A stretch of DNA of 44,254 bases, taken from NCBI GenBank assembly GCA_022571865.1, contig JACZXA010000009.1, positions 1 through 44,254 on the forward strand, read 5' to 3'. Below are positions 8,165 to 16,947 of this stretch, piece by piece. Both the position numbers and the translations under genes were made by a program. Numbering within the stretch: position 1 is the stretch's first letter; every line of letters starts with the position of its first letter. A model generated the notes under the pieces. The model saw only the letters and a program-made list of their open reading frames with translations. It was not told the origin of the DNA and made no database searches. The DNA comes from Pseudomonadota bacterium (GTDB lineage Bacteria; Pseudomonadota; Gammaproteobacteria; Pseudomonadales; Azotimanducaceae).

Positions 8165-8409
8165 CGGGGAAACCTCGTCCGAGATCGGTTAAGAGCTACC
8201 AAAGTACCGATATGTGGACTAGGCAGCAATGTTAATGAGACCCGATTCCCCTTCCTATTGGGTGGTTATGGATCATTTCTTAACAATCGTGATACAACAT
8301 CATTGAGATTGGCCGGTTAAAAAGAGCGTGATCGATAATCTTGAGTCGCCATGGGCAGTGCCATACGCAAAGGACGGTAGTACGACGAAAGTCGGTGAGG
8401 ACCTAAGAG
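8165..8409. other. Divergent gshB/pilG intergenic region
   Basis: 245 bp separate two divergent operons, so promoters for both gshB and the pil-chp operon should lie here. AT-rich segments with -10-like hexamers (for example GATAAT near 8335) occur, but none has a well-spaced TTGACA-like partner, so I do not assign a promoter. A GTGAGGA Shine-Dalgarno precedes the pilG ATG. Confidence 0.4.
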
Positions 8410-8790
8410 ATGCAACGGGAACTTCAAGGCGTTAAGGTCTTGGTAATTGACGACAGCAAGACGATACGCCGCAGCGCCGAGAACTTGCTGACGAAAGAAG
8501 GTTGTGATGTGATCACGGCAATAGATGGGTTTGATGCGTTGGCGAAAATCGCCGACTGTCGACCGGCAATCATTTTTGTCGACATCATGATGCCGCGCCT
8601 GGACGGATACCAGACATGCGCGCTGATCAAGAACAACAGCGAATTCAAGGCTACCCCGGTGGTCATGTTGTCCAGCAAGGATGGCCTGTTCGATCGGGCC
8701 AAGGGACGGATCGTTGGATCCGACAGATATATCACCAAGCCGTTCAGTAAAGAGGAACTGCTTGGGACCATTCGCACGTTAGTGGACTGA
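8410..8790 (+). CDS. pilG: Twitching motility response regulator PilG
   Basis: A 126-residue single-domain CheY-like receiver. In the Pil-Chp pathway PilG is phosphorylated by ChpA and promotes pilus extension and polarity, also feeding adenylate cyclase signalling. The acidic pocket D14-D15 (VIDDSKTIRR), phospho-acceptor D58 (FVDIMMPRLDG), switch Ser (MLSSKDG) and the conserved Lys in YITKPFSKEEL are all present. The VIDDSKTIRRSAE N-terminus and the GYQTCALIK segment are characteristic of PilG rather than PilH. It is the first gene of a six-gene plus-strand operon and is 18 bp ahead of pilH. Confidence 0.95.
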   Translation: MQRELQGVKVLVIDDSKTIRRSAENLLTKEGCDVITAIDGFDALAKIADCRPAIIFVDIMMPRLDGYQTCALIKNNSEFKATPVVMLSSKDGLFDRAKGRIVGSDRYITKPFSKEELLGTIRTLVD

Positions 8791-8808
8791 ATAAGAGGTC
8801 GCGAAACG

Positions 8809-9174
8809 ATGGCACGGATTCTAGTCGTCGACGATTCTCCCACTGAAACGCATCAGCTCGTCAATGCGTTGGCTCGCCATGGCCATCAGGTTTTAACGGC
8901 CGCTTGTGGGAGCGATGGAATTGACATAGCGGCGGCGGAACAGCCGGACGTGATTCTGATGGATGTCGTCATGCCGGGAATCAACGGGTTTCAGGCGACC
9001 CGCCAGCTCACCAAGGGCGAACACACCAGCCACATACCGGTAATCATCGTGTCCTCCAAGAGCCAGGATGCGGATCGTGTCTGGGGCGAACGCCAGGGCG
9101 CTTGCGGTTATCTCACCAAGCCAGTGGACGATCGTCTCCTCATCGCGACGGTCAACCAGGCATTGGCGGGTTGA
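8809..9174 (+). CDS. pilH: Twitching motility response regulator PilH
   Basis: A 121-residue stand-alone receiver, the second CheY-like output of the Pil-Chp system. It is generally viewed as antagonist or phosphate sink to PilG, favouring retraction or reversal. Features: MARILVVDDSPTETH at the N-terminus, phospho-acceptor D52 (LMDVVMPGINGF), SSKSQDADRVWGERQGACGY, and Lys in YLTKPVD. The PTETH and WGxRQGA signatures match PilH. It is followed after 7 bp by pilI. Confidence 0.95.
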   Translation: MARILVVDDSPTETHQLVNALARHGHQVLTAACGSDGIDIAAAEQPDVILMDVVMPGINGFQATRQLTKGEHTSHIPVIIVSSKSQDADRVWGERQGACGYLTKPVDDRLLIATVNQALAG

Positions 9175-9181
9175 ACAAACC

Positions 9182-9727
9182 ATGACCGCAAGTCAAGCAC
9201 TCAGCATATTGACGGAGATAAAAACCGCGACATTTCGGCACGCGGCGCCTCTGCCGTCGCGCGAAAGCACTCATTCGGAATGGCAGGGTATCGGATATCA
9301 GGTAGGCGGGGTCCGGCTGGTCTCCCGCATGGGTGAGATCGATGAGATTCTGAATCTGCCAAAGCTCGCCCCACTACCGGTCGTCAAGAGTTGGGTACTG
9401 GGCGTAACCAATGTGCGCGGCCGACTCATGCCGGTGATTGACCTGCACGATTACCTGGGCATGACCAAGACGCTGCCTAAGTCTCTATGGCGCGTGCTGG
9501 TGGTGAGCGACGATGATCTGGTTGCGGGGCTGTTAGTGGAGCAATCACTCGGCATACAGCATTTTCTCGAAGACAGTTTTGAAGAGACCACGGCAGAGGG
9601 TATCGAGCGGCTGAAGCCCTATGTGCGCGGCGCGTTTCGCCACGGTGGACGCTTGTTTTACGAAACGAACTTGAAATCGATATTGAGGGATGAAAAGTTC
9701 TTCAATGTTGCGGATCAGAGTAATTAA
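9182..9727 (+). CDS. pilI: CheW-like adaptor PilI
   Basis: A 181-residue CheW-domain adaptor expected to couple the receptor PilJ to the kinase ChpA at the inner-membrane chemosensory array. The CheW beta-barrel runs from about residue 35 to 175. It includes VRLVSRMGEIDEIL, the conserved WVLGVTNVRGRLMPVIDL stretch (about 72-89), and a C-terminal YVRGAFRHGGRLFYE. The open frame continues upstream, but the ATG at 9182, 7 bp after the pilH stop, gives the family length (178 in Pseudomonas). A 16-bp gap separates it from pilJ. Confidence 0.94.
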   Translation: MTASQALSILTEIKTATFRHAAPLPSRESTHSEWQGIGYQVGGVRLVSRMGEIDEILNLPKLAPLPVVKSWVLGVTNVRGRLMPVIDLHDYLGMTKTLPKSLWRVLVVSDDDLVAGLLVEQSLGIQHFLEDSFEETTAEGIERLKPYVRGAFRHGGRLFYETNLKSILRDEKFFNVADQSN

Positions 9728-9743
9728 CGGGTTGTAAAGGATT

Positions 9744-10964
9744 ATGAAGTCAGGAAGGTTGCCTCCGTTCATTGGAATGCTGATGTTGGTGTTGGCCGCC
9801 ACGATGGCAGGTATGGCCTACGTGATCTACACCGAAGAAATAAATATCATCAGCAATACGAGCTTGCTGCTAGCGGTCGTCGGCATCGTATTGGTTGCGT
9901 TCATCGCTGTCGCGATGATCAGCCAGACGCGCAAGCAGCTCGCCGAGCAGGCTTCACAGAACGAACGTAACCAGGCTGCAATTCTGCAGTTACTGGATGA
10001 GATTGCGGATCTTGCCGAGGGAGATCTTAGAATCCATGCTTCGGTCACCGAGAACTTCACCGGTGCGATCGCCGATTCCATCAATTTCGCCATTGACCAG
10101 ATGCGTATTCTGGTATCGAACATCAACAATCTGTCCCTGCAAGTATCGAAGGCTGCAAGCGAGACTCAGAGTACCGCAAGTAACCTTGCCAGCGCCGCTG
10201 AGAATCAGGCCAGGGAAATCGGCGCAGCTTCACAAGCCATCAATGAGATGGCGATTTCGATCGATCAGGTGTCGTCCAACGCTGCCGAGTCGGCTGCAGT
10301 TGCGGAGCGAGCGGTGGAAATCGCCAACAAGGGTGCTGAAGTAGTACAGGACACCATCCATGGGATGGACACCATTCGTGGACAGATCCAGGAAACCTCC
10401 AAGCGGATCAAACGCTTGGGCGAAAGCAGCCAGGAAATTGGCGATATCGTTTCGCTCATCAACGATATTGCGGATCAGACCAACATTCTTTCCCTCAACG
10501 CGGCGATTCAGGCTTCCATGGCAGGAGATGCCGGTCGCGGTTTTGCTGTGGTTGCTGATGAGGTACAAAGATTGGCTGAACGTTCGAGTGCTGCCACCAA
10601 GCAGATCGCCGCTTTAGTCAAGACGATTCAAACCGACACCAACGAAGCGGTCATCTCCATGGAACAGACCACGTCTGAAGTGGTTGGTGGTGCAAAACGG
10701 GCACAGGACGCAGGTGTAGCACTGGAAGAAATCGAAAACGTTTCCACAAATTTAGCCGAGTTGATCCAGGCCATCAGTAACGCGGCCCGTCAACAGGCAG
10801 CCTCTGCCGGTCATGTGTCCAATACGATGAACGTCATTCAGGAGATCACCGCGCAGACCGTACACGGTTCGGAGCAGACGGCTGCTTCGATCGGGAATCT
10901 GGCTGGAATTGCCAGCGAAATGCAGACCTCTGTCGAGGGCTTCAAACTTCCTGAACAAGCTTAG
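9744..10964 (+). CDS. pilJ: Methyl-accepting chemotaxis transducer PilJ, short sensor form
   Basis: A 406-residue chemoreceptor placed exactly where pilJ lies in Pil-Chp operons. Two hydrophobic helices, about 9-29 and 41-59, are separated by only ~11 residues, so the periplasmic part is a short loop. A HAMP-like linker (LADLAEGDLRIHASVTENF region, about 88-120) and a long signalling coiled coil follow. The hairpin tip contains DIADQTNILSLNAAIQAS and GRGFAVVADEVQRLAERS, matching PilJ-type rather than E. coli MCP tips. Pseudomonas PilJ is ~680 residues with a large periplasmic module; that is missing here, with no frameshift or remnant between the helices. It may sense cytoplasmic or membrane signals, or a partner protein. 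Confidence 0.9.
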   Translation: MKSGRLPPFIGMLMLVLAATMAGMAYVIYTEEINIISNTSLLLAVVGIVLVAFIAVAMISQTRKQLAEQASQNERNQAAILQLLDEIADLAEGDLRIHASVTENFTGAIADSINFAIDQMRILVSNINNLSLQVSKAASETQSTASNLASAAENQAREIGAASQAINEMAISIDQVSSNAAESAAVAERAVEIANKGAEVVQDTIHGMDTIRGQIQETSKRIKRLGESSQEIGDIVSLINDIADQTNILSLNAAIQASMAGDAGRGFAVVADEVQRLAERSSAATKQIAALVKTIQTDTNEAVISMEQTTSEVVGGAKRAQDAGVALEEIENVSTNLAELIQAISNAARQQAASAGHVSNTMNVIQEITAQTVHGSEQTAASIGNLAGIASEMQTSVEGFKLPEQA

Positions 10965-10984
10965 AGACCAAGATTTAGTCGACC

Positions 10985-13900
10985 ATGGGCACAAGCCGTG
11001 AACATTTCGCTCTTGATTGGGTAAAGGGTGAACTCCTCGAAACGCTGAACGAATCTCGTCAAGCGCTGGAGGCGTACGCGGAATCCAATCGGGACGAAAC
11101 CCGCATGCGTGTGTGCTTGACATGTTTACATCAAGTACACGGCACGTTGATCATGCTTGAATTACAAGGTGTCACGCTCCTCGCAGATCATCTCGAACGC
11201 CTCGCACAGGAACTGCTCGACAATAATCCCGACAACGAAACCGGTGCCGTACAAAGTTTGATGCAGGGCATCCTGGAACTCCCTGGCTACGTCGACGAGA
11301 TTCAACGAGGTGCGACGGATTCCTGTGAACCCATGTTGCCTCTGGTAAACGAGATACGCGACTATCTCAATGAGGCACCGATTGAGAGTACGCAGACGGT
11401 TATCGATATCTCGGCCAGTGCCAGCGCATCCGCATTGGAGCGGTTCGACAGCATCGGCGGCATCGACAAAGCGAAGAAAATTCGTTCCGCCTACCAGCAG
11501 GTATTGTTGTCGATCATCAAAGGAGAAAATCTACAACTGGCGCTCGATACGCTGGTAAAAGTTGCGCAGAGTCTGTGTCGGGTTTGTGCCAACACGCCTC
11601 ACGAAACACAGTGGCAGGCTTTTGGCGAATTCATCGCCAGCCTGAATGGTCAACAGGGCCGACTCGACGGGGATGTAATCAGACTGTTGCGCCGCATGGA
11701 TTCGGAAATTCGCACGCTGGCTACCGATGGTGCGGCGGCGTTGAAAAATGAGGTTTCCGTTGAGCTGGTTCAACTGTTGCTCGATACCGCGCAGCTTCAC
11801 GGTTACAGCAGTGAGGTTCTCACAGAATTGCGTGCGGCAGTGTCCAGCAAAGGTCAGGCGAGTGGTCTGGCCATCTCGGGGCGGCAAGCCTTGGCCAGTG
11901 CCGCTGATGCCCTTCGCGAAGAACTGGCGACCGTCAAAGATCACCTGGATCTTTATACCCGCGCAAGTGATAAGAGTACCCATCAATTGGCTGCCTTGAC
12001 CGCCCCGTTGAAACAGATTGGCAGCACCTTGTCACTGCTCGGATTTGAGAGTTCCAAAATTATCGTTGCCGACCAGCTGGAGACTCTGAGTAGCATTAGC
12101 GACGAGGAACAGGTAGATCAACACATGTTGTTGAACATCGCGAGTGCACTCGTACAGGTGGATGAGAATCTCGCCAGCTTCTCAACAGGGGGTAATAAGC
12201 CTGAACTGGAAATCATCGCCGGTGAAGCTCAGAAATCGGTTGTAACGGAGGCGCGTGCTGGGTTGGATCAGGCCAAGCAGGCAATCGTCGACTACATATC
12301 ATCACAGTGGGATGTTCAACATCTAGCCGCCATACCGGAACTGTTCAGTGGAATCTGTGGAGCGCTCGACATCATACCGTTGCCGCGCGCGGCTCGACTA
12401 CTTGGCGGCTGCTCAGGCTACATTGAAAAAACCCTGGTGACCGACCATGTTCCGCAGTGGGAAGATCTGGATCACCTGGCGGACGCCATCAGCGGTATCG
12501 ACTACTACCTGGAACGACTCAACGATGAGTCGAGCGGAGGTACTGAAGATATCCTCGAACTTGTCGAGCGTAGCCTCGGACAACTCGGCTACGCCGCGTT
12601 GATCAACGATGACATGGCCACCAGTGAAGGTTCGCTTCAGGATGAGTCGGCAGCGCTTGTGAGTGAGACTGAACAGATTCCTGGAGAAGCTGAAACGAGT
12701 GGCGAAGCCGCCGGAGAGGTTGGCGAAGACGCCGGAGAGGTTGGCGAAGAAACCGAAGCTGACCTTGCTGCTGAGTCCCTGGCGACCACCGAAGAAGATC
12801 AACCCAGTGAAACGGTAATCGAGTTTAACGAGCCGACGCTTCAGTTGGACGATGACGAAGGATTCGATCTAAGCAACGAATTGTTTGATTTGGTTGAGGA
12901 GTCTGCTGAGACGGAAATGCCTGCTGGCGAATACGCTGAAGAGTTCAGCGACACCGCCGAAGAGGATGGCGAAGACGCCGAAGATGTTCGCGAGGACGCG
13001 GAAGATGTCGCTGGCGCGGAAGATGTCCGCGAGGACGTCGTTTCTGGTGAGGATGTCGTGACCGCACAAGTGGCTGAGCTGGACGGTGGAATCGAATCGG
13101 TTCCCGCTTCAACAGCGCACAAATCCATGACGGACAGCCTTGAAAGCGATGAAGAGATCACTGAGATTTTCGTTGAAGAAGCGACCGAAATTCTCGAAAC
13201 CATTGACGTCTGGTTGCCTCGTCTGCGCCAGGACTTGAAACACTCCGAAGCGCTCGCAGAACTTCGCCGCGCGTTTCACACTCTGAAAGGCAGCGGTCGA
13301 ATTGTCGGCGCGAATGTCATGGGCGAACTCGCGTGGTCGGTCGAGAACATGCTCAATCGGCTGATCGATGAAACGGTTGAACCAACGGAACAATTCGTTG
13401 ACGTTGTAAAGGAAGCCAGGCAGTTGTTACCCCGGTTGCGTGATAACTTCGAGATGCGCGCGAGCTCCCAGATGATCGATGTCGTCCAGATCATGGAGCA
13501 GGCCGACCTGCTTGCTTCGGGAGGTGTGCTGGAGCCCTCAGCACAGGTAGAGCCTTCAGCACAAGTAGAGGAGCCCATCGAACAGGATCAGACCGACTAT
13601 GACACGGCACCTCTGACGCTGTTTTTTGCTGAGGCAGAGGATCACCTCGAGGTGTTGATGAATACGCCTGAGGGAGAAGAGATAGTCCTCAATGAAGAGA
13701 TACTGAGAGCGTTGCATACGCTATCCGGTAGTGCGGCGATGGCAGGAATAGAATCCGTTGCCGAGCTTGCGCGACCGACCTATGAGCTGGCACAAGCAGT
13801 GCGGGGCATCGGTCCAGACAACAGGATTGGTGGTGAAACGGCAGAATTTTTGTTCCTGGCATTCTCGGCCCTGCGCGAGACCCTGAGTCAGCTCAGAGCG

Positions 13901-16900
13901 GATCAAGAGACTGGTGACCATGCACAGCTGGTCGCCCAAGCCAATCGTCTCCTTGCGGGTGTGGATCTGTCAGCATCCCCGCGTGGAATTATGGAGCTTG
14001 GGTGTATTCAAGTTATCTTGGAGGCGCCGGAATTCCTCGAAAGCTGGTGTGCCGGTCCGCTGGACGTCGGTTTTGCCGAGGAATTCAAGAACGCACTCGA
14101 CGAGCTGACTAGCGCAGCCAGCGCTATGCAGTGTGTTGAAGTCGAAAATTTGGCAACGGCTCTCAAAAACGCCTACACCTCGCTTGAGAACGGTGCACTC
14201 GATGAGTCGTGTGTGGTTGTACTGAGTCATGGTCACGATCGCCTGTTGCAGCTGATTGACTCACTGGCGGCCGATCAGGCGCTGGGTCCAGTGGAAGATG
14301 CGGTCGCAGACCTGGCCGAACTCGTCGCAGCCGAACGGTCGAACCGCAACCTGGAAGAAGTCGAAAGTGTTGGCGCGGACACCGAAGAGGTTGGCGCGGA
14401 CGCCGATGATGTTGGCGAGGACGCCGAAGATGAATCGGAAAATCTGCTAGACGACAACGCTCCGGATTTTTCGATTGAGTCCATTGCAGAGTACGTCCGC
14501 GAGGACGCCGTGGAGGTTGGCGAGGACGCCGAAGAGGTTGGCGAGGACGCCGTGGATACCAACGCGGTCGTCGAACAGATCGAACAAGTCTCTGAGGTTG
14601 CGGCGGCTTTACCGGGCGTCTCTGATGCTGAACTCATCCCCGAAGAAATCGATATGGAAATCATCGATATATTTTTCGAGGAAGCAGATGAGATCATGGA
14701 GAAGATCGACCATAACATTCAGGAGTGGGCTGTGGCGCCGACCAACCTGATTTATGTGGAGAATCTGCTCCGTGACTTGCATACGTTGAAGGGCGGAGCA
14801 CGGCTTGCGGGACTGGTTGCACTCGGCGACGAAACTCATCACTTCGAATCCTTCCTGGTAGAGATTCAACGAGATCAGGTAGGGGCGGATGCAGAGTTCT
14901 TCACGGAGCTTCATCTCCGCCACGACCGGCTCGCAGTGCTGGTTGTGAGATTTCAGAAGGTCTTGCAGCTTGCCGACGAACTTCAAGCGCCACAAGTCGT
15001 GCAAGAGCAGTCAGTCGAACCGCAGCCCGATGCTGGTGTGACCGAATCTGGCCGGGAACCATCGAAAACCGAACGGGCTTCTATTAAACCGCCCGAGGCG
15101 GAACCCAGGAAGAAAAGGCCTGAAGACAAACCATCCCATGAGATGGTGCGCGTTGGCTCGAAACTACTGGAATCCCTGGTCAACCTTGCCGGAGAGAGCA
15201 GCATCGTGCGTGCTCGAATCGAGCAAGGCATTAATGATTTCACCGGTGCGCTGGACGAGATGGAAACGACTATCGAGCGGGTACGTGAACAATTACGCCG
15301 GTTGGAGATCGAAACCGAAACTCAGATCTTGTTCCGTCGCGAGAACGTAGAAGGCCCGGCTTACGAAAATTTCGACCCGCTGGAAATGGATCGCTATTCC
15401 CAGTTGCAGCAACTCTCACGGGGTCTTTCCGAAAGCGCCTCTGACATGCTCGAGCTGAAGGATACGCTGCTTTTGAAAGCACGTGATTCGGAGACGCTTC
15501 TGTTGCAACAGGCGCGAATCAATACCGAACTCCAAGAAGGACTCATGCGCACTCATATGGTGCCGTTCAGTCGCATGTTGCCCAAACTGCGCAGAATCGT
15601 ACGACAGGTGTCGCAGGAGCTGAACAAAGATGTTGATTTTCACGCGTACAATACCGAGGGCGAACTGGACCGAAATCTGCTCGAGCGCATGGTGGCTCCG
15701 TTGGAGCACATGATAAGAAATGCAGTGGATCACGGTATCGAGAGCCCGGAGCTACGCAAGAGCTTCGGCAAACCGGCGACCGGTAGAATAGACCTCCGCC
15801 TCTCCCGAGAAGGGGGAGATGTGGTCATCGAGATCAGTGACGATGGTGCCGGTATCGACGTGGAGTCGGTGCGGGAGAAAGCGGTCGAACGGGGTCTGAT
15901 GACCGAAGGCGCCACTCTGAACGATGAACAGGTCAGTCAATTTGTACTCGCGCCGGGATTTAGTACCGCAAAGTCGGTTACGCAAATCTCCGGGCGAGGT
16001 GTGGGCATGGACGTGGTCCACAGCGAAGTAAAAAAGCTTGGTGGCAGCATCAACATTGTTTCACGGCCTGGTCGGGGAACTCGTTTCATCGTTCGAGTGC
16101 CTTTTACGGTGTCCATCAACAGAGCTTTGATGGTTTCCATCGCCGACGATTTGTATGCGATCCCGCTGAACACCATCGAAGGAATCGTGTTGCTGGCGCC
16201 GGAAGAAATTGAGAGGCTTTATGCCCCGGACGGCAATACGTTTGAGTATGCGGGTATACCGTACAGTGTTCGCTACCTCGGGCAGTTTCTGGGACGCGAA
16301 TACGATGCCGGTGCCCAGCGACAATCGGTGCCGGTAGTACTGGTTCGATCGGGCGATCAGTCGGTGGCCGTTCATGTCGACAGCGTACAAGGCAGTCGAG
16401 AGATCGTGGTGAAGAGCTTAGGCCCCCAGTTCGCAGGTGTTGGCGGGATTTCCGGCGCCACCATTTTAGGTGACGGGAGCGTTGTCGTGATCCTGGATCT
16501 ACTTGCGCTGATTCGAGCGCGAAGCGGTGAAAGTTTAGGTGCCAAGAAGCGTCTGGCAGGCGAGGCTCGTGCTCGCTGTGTCATGGTGGTTGATGATTCG
16601 GTTACGGTTCGTAAAGTAACGAGTAGGCTGCTGGAGCGGCAAGGCATAGACGTCATTGTGGCTAAAGATGGCGTGGAAGCCGTTGCAATGTTGCAGGAGC
16701 GCAAGCCCGATCTGATGTTGCTCGATATTGAAATGCCGCGCATGGACGGCTTTGAAGTGGCGCGCCAGGTAAGGCACGACGCGCGGCTGAGGGATTTACC
16801 CATCATCATGATCAGTTCGCGCACGGGAACCAAGCATAAGGAGCACGCGGCGGAACTCGGAGTGAACGATTTCCTTGGGAAACCGTTTCAGGAGAGTGAG

Positions 16901-16933
16901 CTGTTGGCAAAAATTGACGAGTTGGTGAACTAG
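10985..16933 (+). CDS. chpA: Hybrid chemosensory histidine kinase ChpA (PilL)
   Basis: A 1982-residue CheA-type hybrid kinase of the Pil-Chp system. An N-terminal FimL/Hpt-like region has LHQVHGT with H49 at the phospho-His position. Hpt domains follow: H765 (FHTLKGSGRIVG), H911 (LHTLSGSAAMAG, Lys replaced by Ser) and H1266 (LHTLKGGARLAG). The P3 dimerisation helices begin near 1383 and the HATPase domain has N-box N1579 (MIRNAVDHGIE), SDDGAGID and GRGVGMDVV. A CheW/P5 domain spans about 1705-1845 and a receiver 1863-1982 has D1914 (LLDIEMPRMDG). Linkers at 572-592, 661-691, 1129-1149 and 1171-1191 consist of acidic heptapeptide repeats. Pseudomonas ChpA is longer (~2470) with more phosphotransfer sites. 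Confidence 0.96.
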   Translation: MGTSREHFALDWVKGELLETLNESRQALEAYAESNRDETRMRVCLTCLHQVHGTLIMLELQGVTLLADHLERLAQELLDNNPDNETGAVQSLMQGILELPGYVDEIQRGATDSCEPMLPLVNEIRDYLNEAPIESTQTVIDISASASASALERFDSIGGIDKAKKIRSAYQQVLLSIIKGENLQLALDTLVKVAQSLCRVCANTPHETQWQAFGEFIASLNGQQGRLDGDVIRLLRRMDSEIRTLATDGAAALKNEVSVELVQLLLDTAQLHGYSSEVLTELRAAVSSKGQASGLAISGRQALASAADALREELATVKDHLDLYTRASDKSTHQLAALTAPLKQIGSTLSLLGFESSKIIVADQLETLSSISDEEQVDQHMLLNIASALVQVDENLASFSTGGNKPELEIIAGEAQKSVVTEARAGLDQAKQAIVDYISSQWDVQHLAAIPELFSGICGALDIIPLPRAARLLGGCSGYIEKTLVTDHVPQWEDLDHLADAISGIDYYLERLNDESSGGTEDILELVERSLGQLGYAALINDDMATSEGSLQDESAALVSETEQIPGEAETSGEAAGEVGEDAGEVGEETEADLAAESLATTEEDQPSETVIEFNEPTLQLDDDEGFDLSNELFDLVEESAETEMPAGEYAEEFSDTAEEDGEDAEDVREDAEDVAGAEDVREDVVSGEDVVTAQVAELDGGIESVPASTAHKSMTDSLESDEEITEIFVEEATEILETIDVWLPRLRQDLKHSEALAELRRAFHTLKGSGRIVGANVMGELAWSVENMLNRLIDETVEPTEQFVDVVKEARQLLPRLRDNFEMRASSQMIDVVQIMEQADLLASGGVLEPSAQVEPSAQVEEPIEQDQTDYDTAPLTLFFAEAEDHLEVLMNTPEGEEIVLNEEILRALHTLSGSAAMAGIESVAELARPTYELAQAVRGIGPDNRIGGETAEFLFLAFSALRETLSQLRADQETGDHAQLVAQANRLLAGVDLSASPRGIMELGCIQVILEAPEFLESWCAGPLDVGFAEEFKNALDELTSAASAMQCVEVENLATALKNAYTSLENGALDESCVVVLSHGHDRLLQLIDSLAADQALGPVEDAVADLAELVAAERSNRNLEEVESVGADTEEVGADADDVGEDAEDESENLLDDNAPDFSIESIAEYVREDAVEVGEDAEEVGEDAVDTNAVVEQIEQVSEVAAALPGVSDAELIPEEIDMEIIDIFFEEADEIMEKIDHNIQEWAVAPTNLIYVENLLRDLHTLKGGARLAGLVALGDETHHFESFLVEIQRDQVGADAEFFTELHLRHDRLAVLVVRFQKVLQLADELQAPQVVQEQSVEPQPDAGVTESGREPSKTERASIKPPEAEPRKKRPEDKPSHEMVRVGSKLLESLVNLAGESSIVRARIEQGINDFTGALDEMETTIERVREQLRRLEIETETQILFRRENVEGPAYENFDPLEMDRYSQLQQLSRGLSESASDMLELKDTLLLKARDSETLLLQQARINTELQEGLMRTHMVPFSRMLPKLRRIVRQVSQELNKDVDFHAYNTEGELDRNLLERMVAPLEHMIRNAVDHGIESPELRKSFGKPATGRIDLRLSREGGDVVIEISDDGAGIDVESVREKAVERGLMTEGATLNDEQVSQFVLAPGFSTAKSVTQISGRGVGMDVVHSEVKKLGGSINIVSRPGRGTRFIVRVPFTVSINRALMVSIADDLYAIPLNTIEGIVLLAPEEIERLYAPDGNTFEYAGIPYSVRYLGQFLGREYDAGAQRQSVPVVLVRSGDQSVAVHVDSVQGSREIVVKSLGPQFAGVGGISGATILGDGSVVVILDLLALIRARSGESLGAKKRLAGEARARCVMVVDDSVTVRKVTSRLLERQGIDVIVAKDGVEAVAMLQERKPDLMLLDIEMPRMDGFEVARQVRHDARLRDLPIIMISSRTGTKHKEHAAELGVNDFLGKPFQESELLAKIDELVN
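12698..12760 (+). repeat. 21-nt coding repeat, block 1 (three units)
   Basis: Three in-frame 21-nt units encode SGEAAGE, VGEDAGE and VGEETEA (ChpA residues 572-592). The second and third begin with the same GTTGGCGAAGA and sit in the linker between the N-terminal region and the H765 Hpt domain. They belong to the same family as blocks at 12965, 14369, 14495 and 31086. Confidence 0.85.
12965..13057 (+). repeat. 21-nt coding repeat, block 2
   Basis: Consecutive units encode DGEDAED, VREDAED, a shortened six-residue VAGAED, then VREDVVS and GEDVV. Codon choice (GAG GAC GC- GAA GAT) is nearly constant. Bases 13001-13025 are identical to 31128-31152 in the ygfB-family gene, in the same reading frame. 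Confidence 0.85.
13526..13572 (+). repeat. 18-nt tandem coding repeat in ChpA
   Basis: Two near-identical 18-nt units encode EPSAQV-EPSAQV in the linker after the H765 Hpt domain. The sequence differs from the acidic heptads but is another local duplication in the same gene, showing that the ChpA linkers tolerate repeat expansion. Confidence 0.75.
14369..14431 (+). repeat. 21-nt coding repeat, block 3 (three units)
   Basis: Three perfect-period 21-nt units encode VGADTEE, VGADADD and VGEDAED (residues 1129-1149) between the H911 and H1266 Hpt domains. They differ from one another at only a few positions, mostly GCG/GAG and ACC/GCC exchanges. Confidence 0.88.
14495..14557 (+). repeat. 21-nt coding repeat, block 4 (three units)
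   Basis: Three units encode VREDAVE, VGEDAEE and VGEDAVD (residues 1171-1191), just before the H1266 Hpt domain. All three share GAGGACGCCG. Low divergence between units suggests recent tandem expansion. Confidence 0.88.
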
Positions 16934-16947
16934 AAGGATCTTAGATA

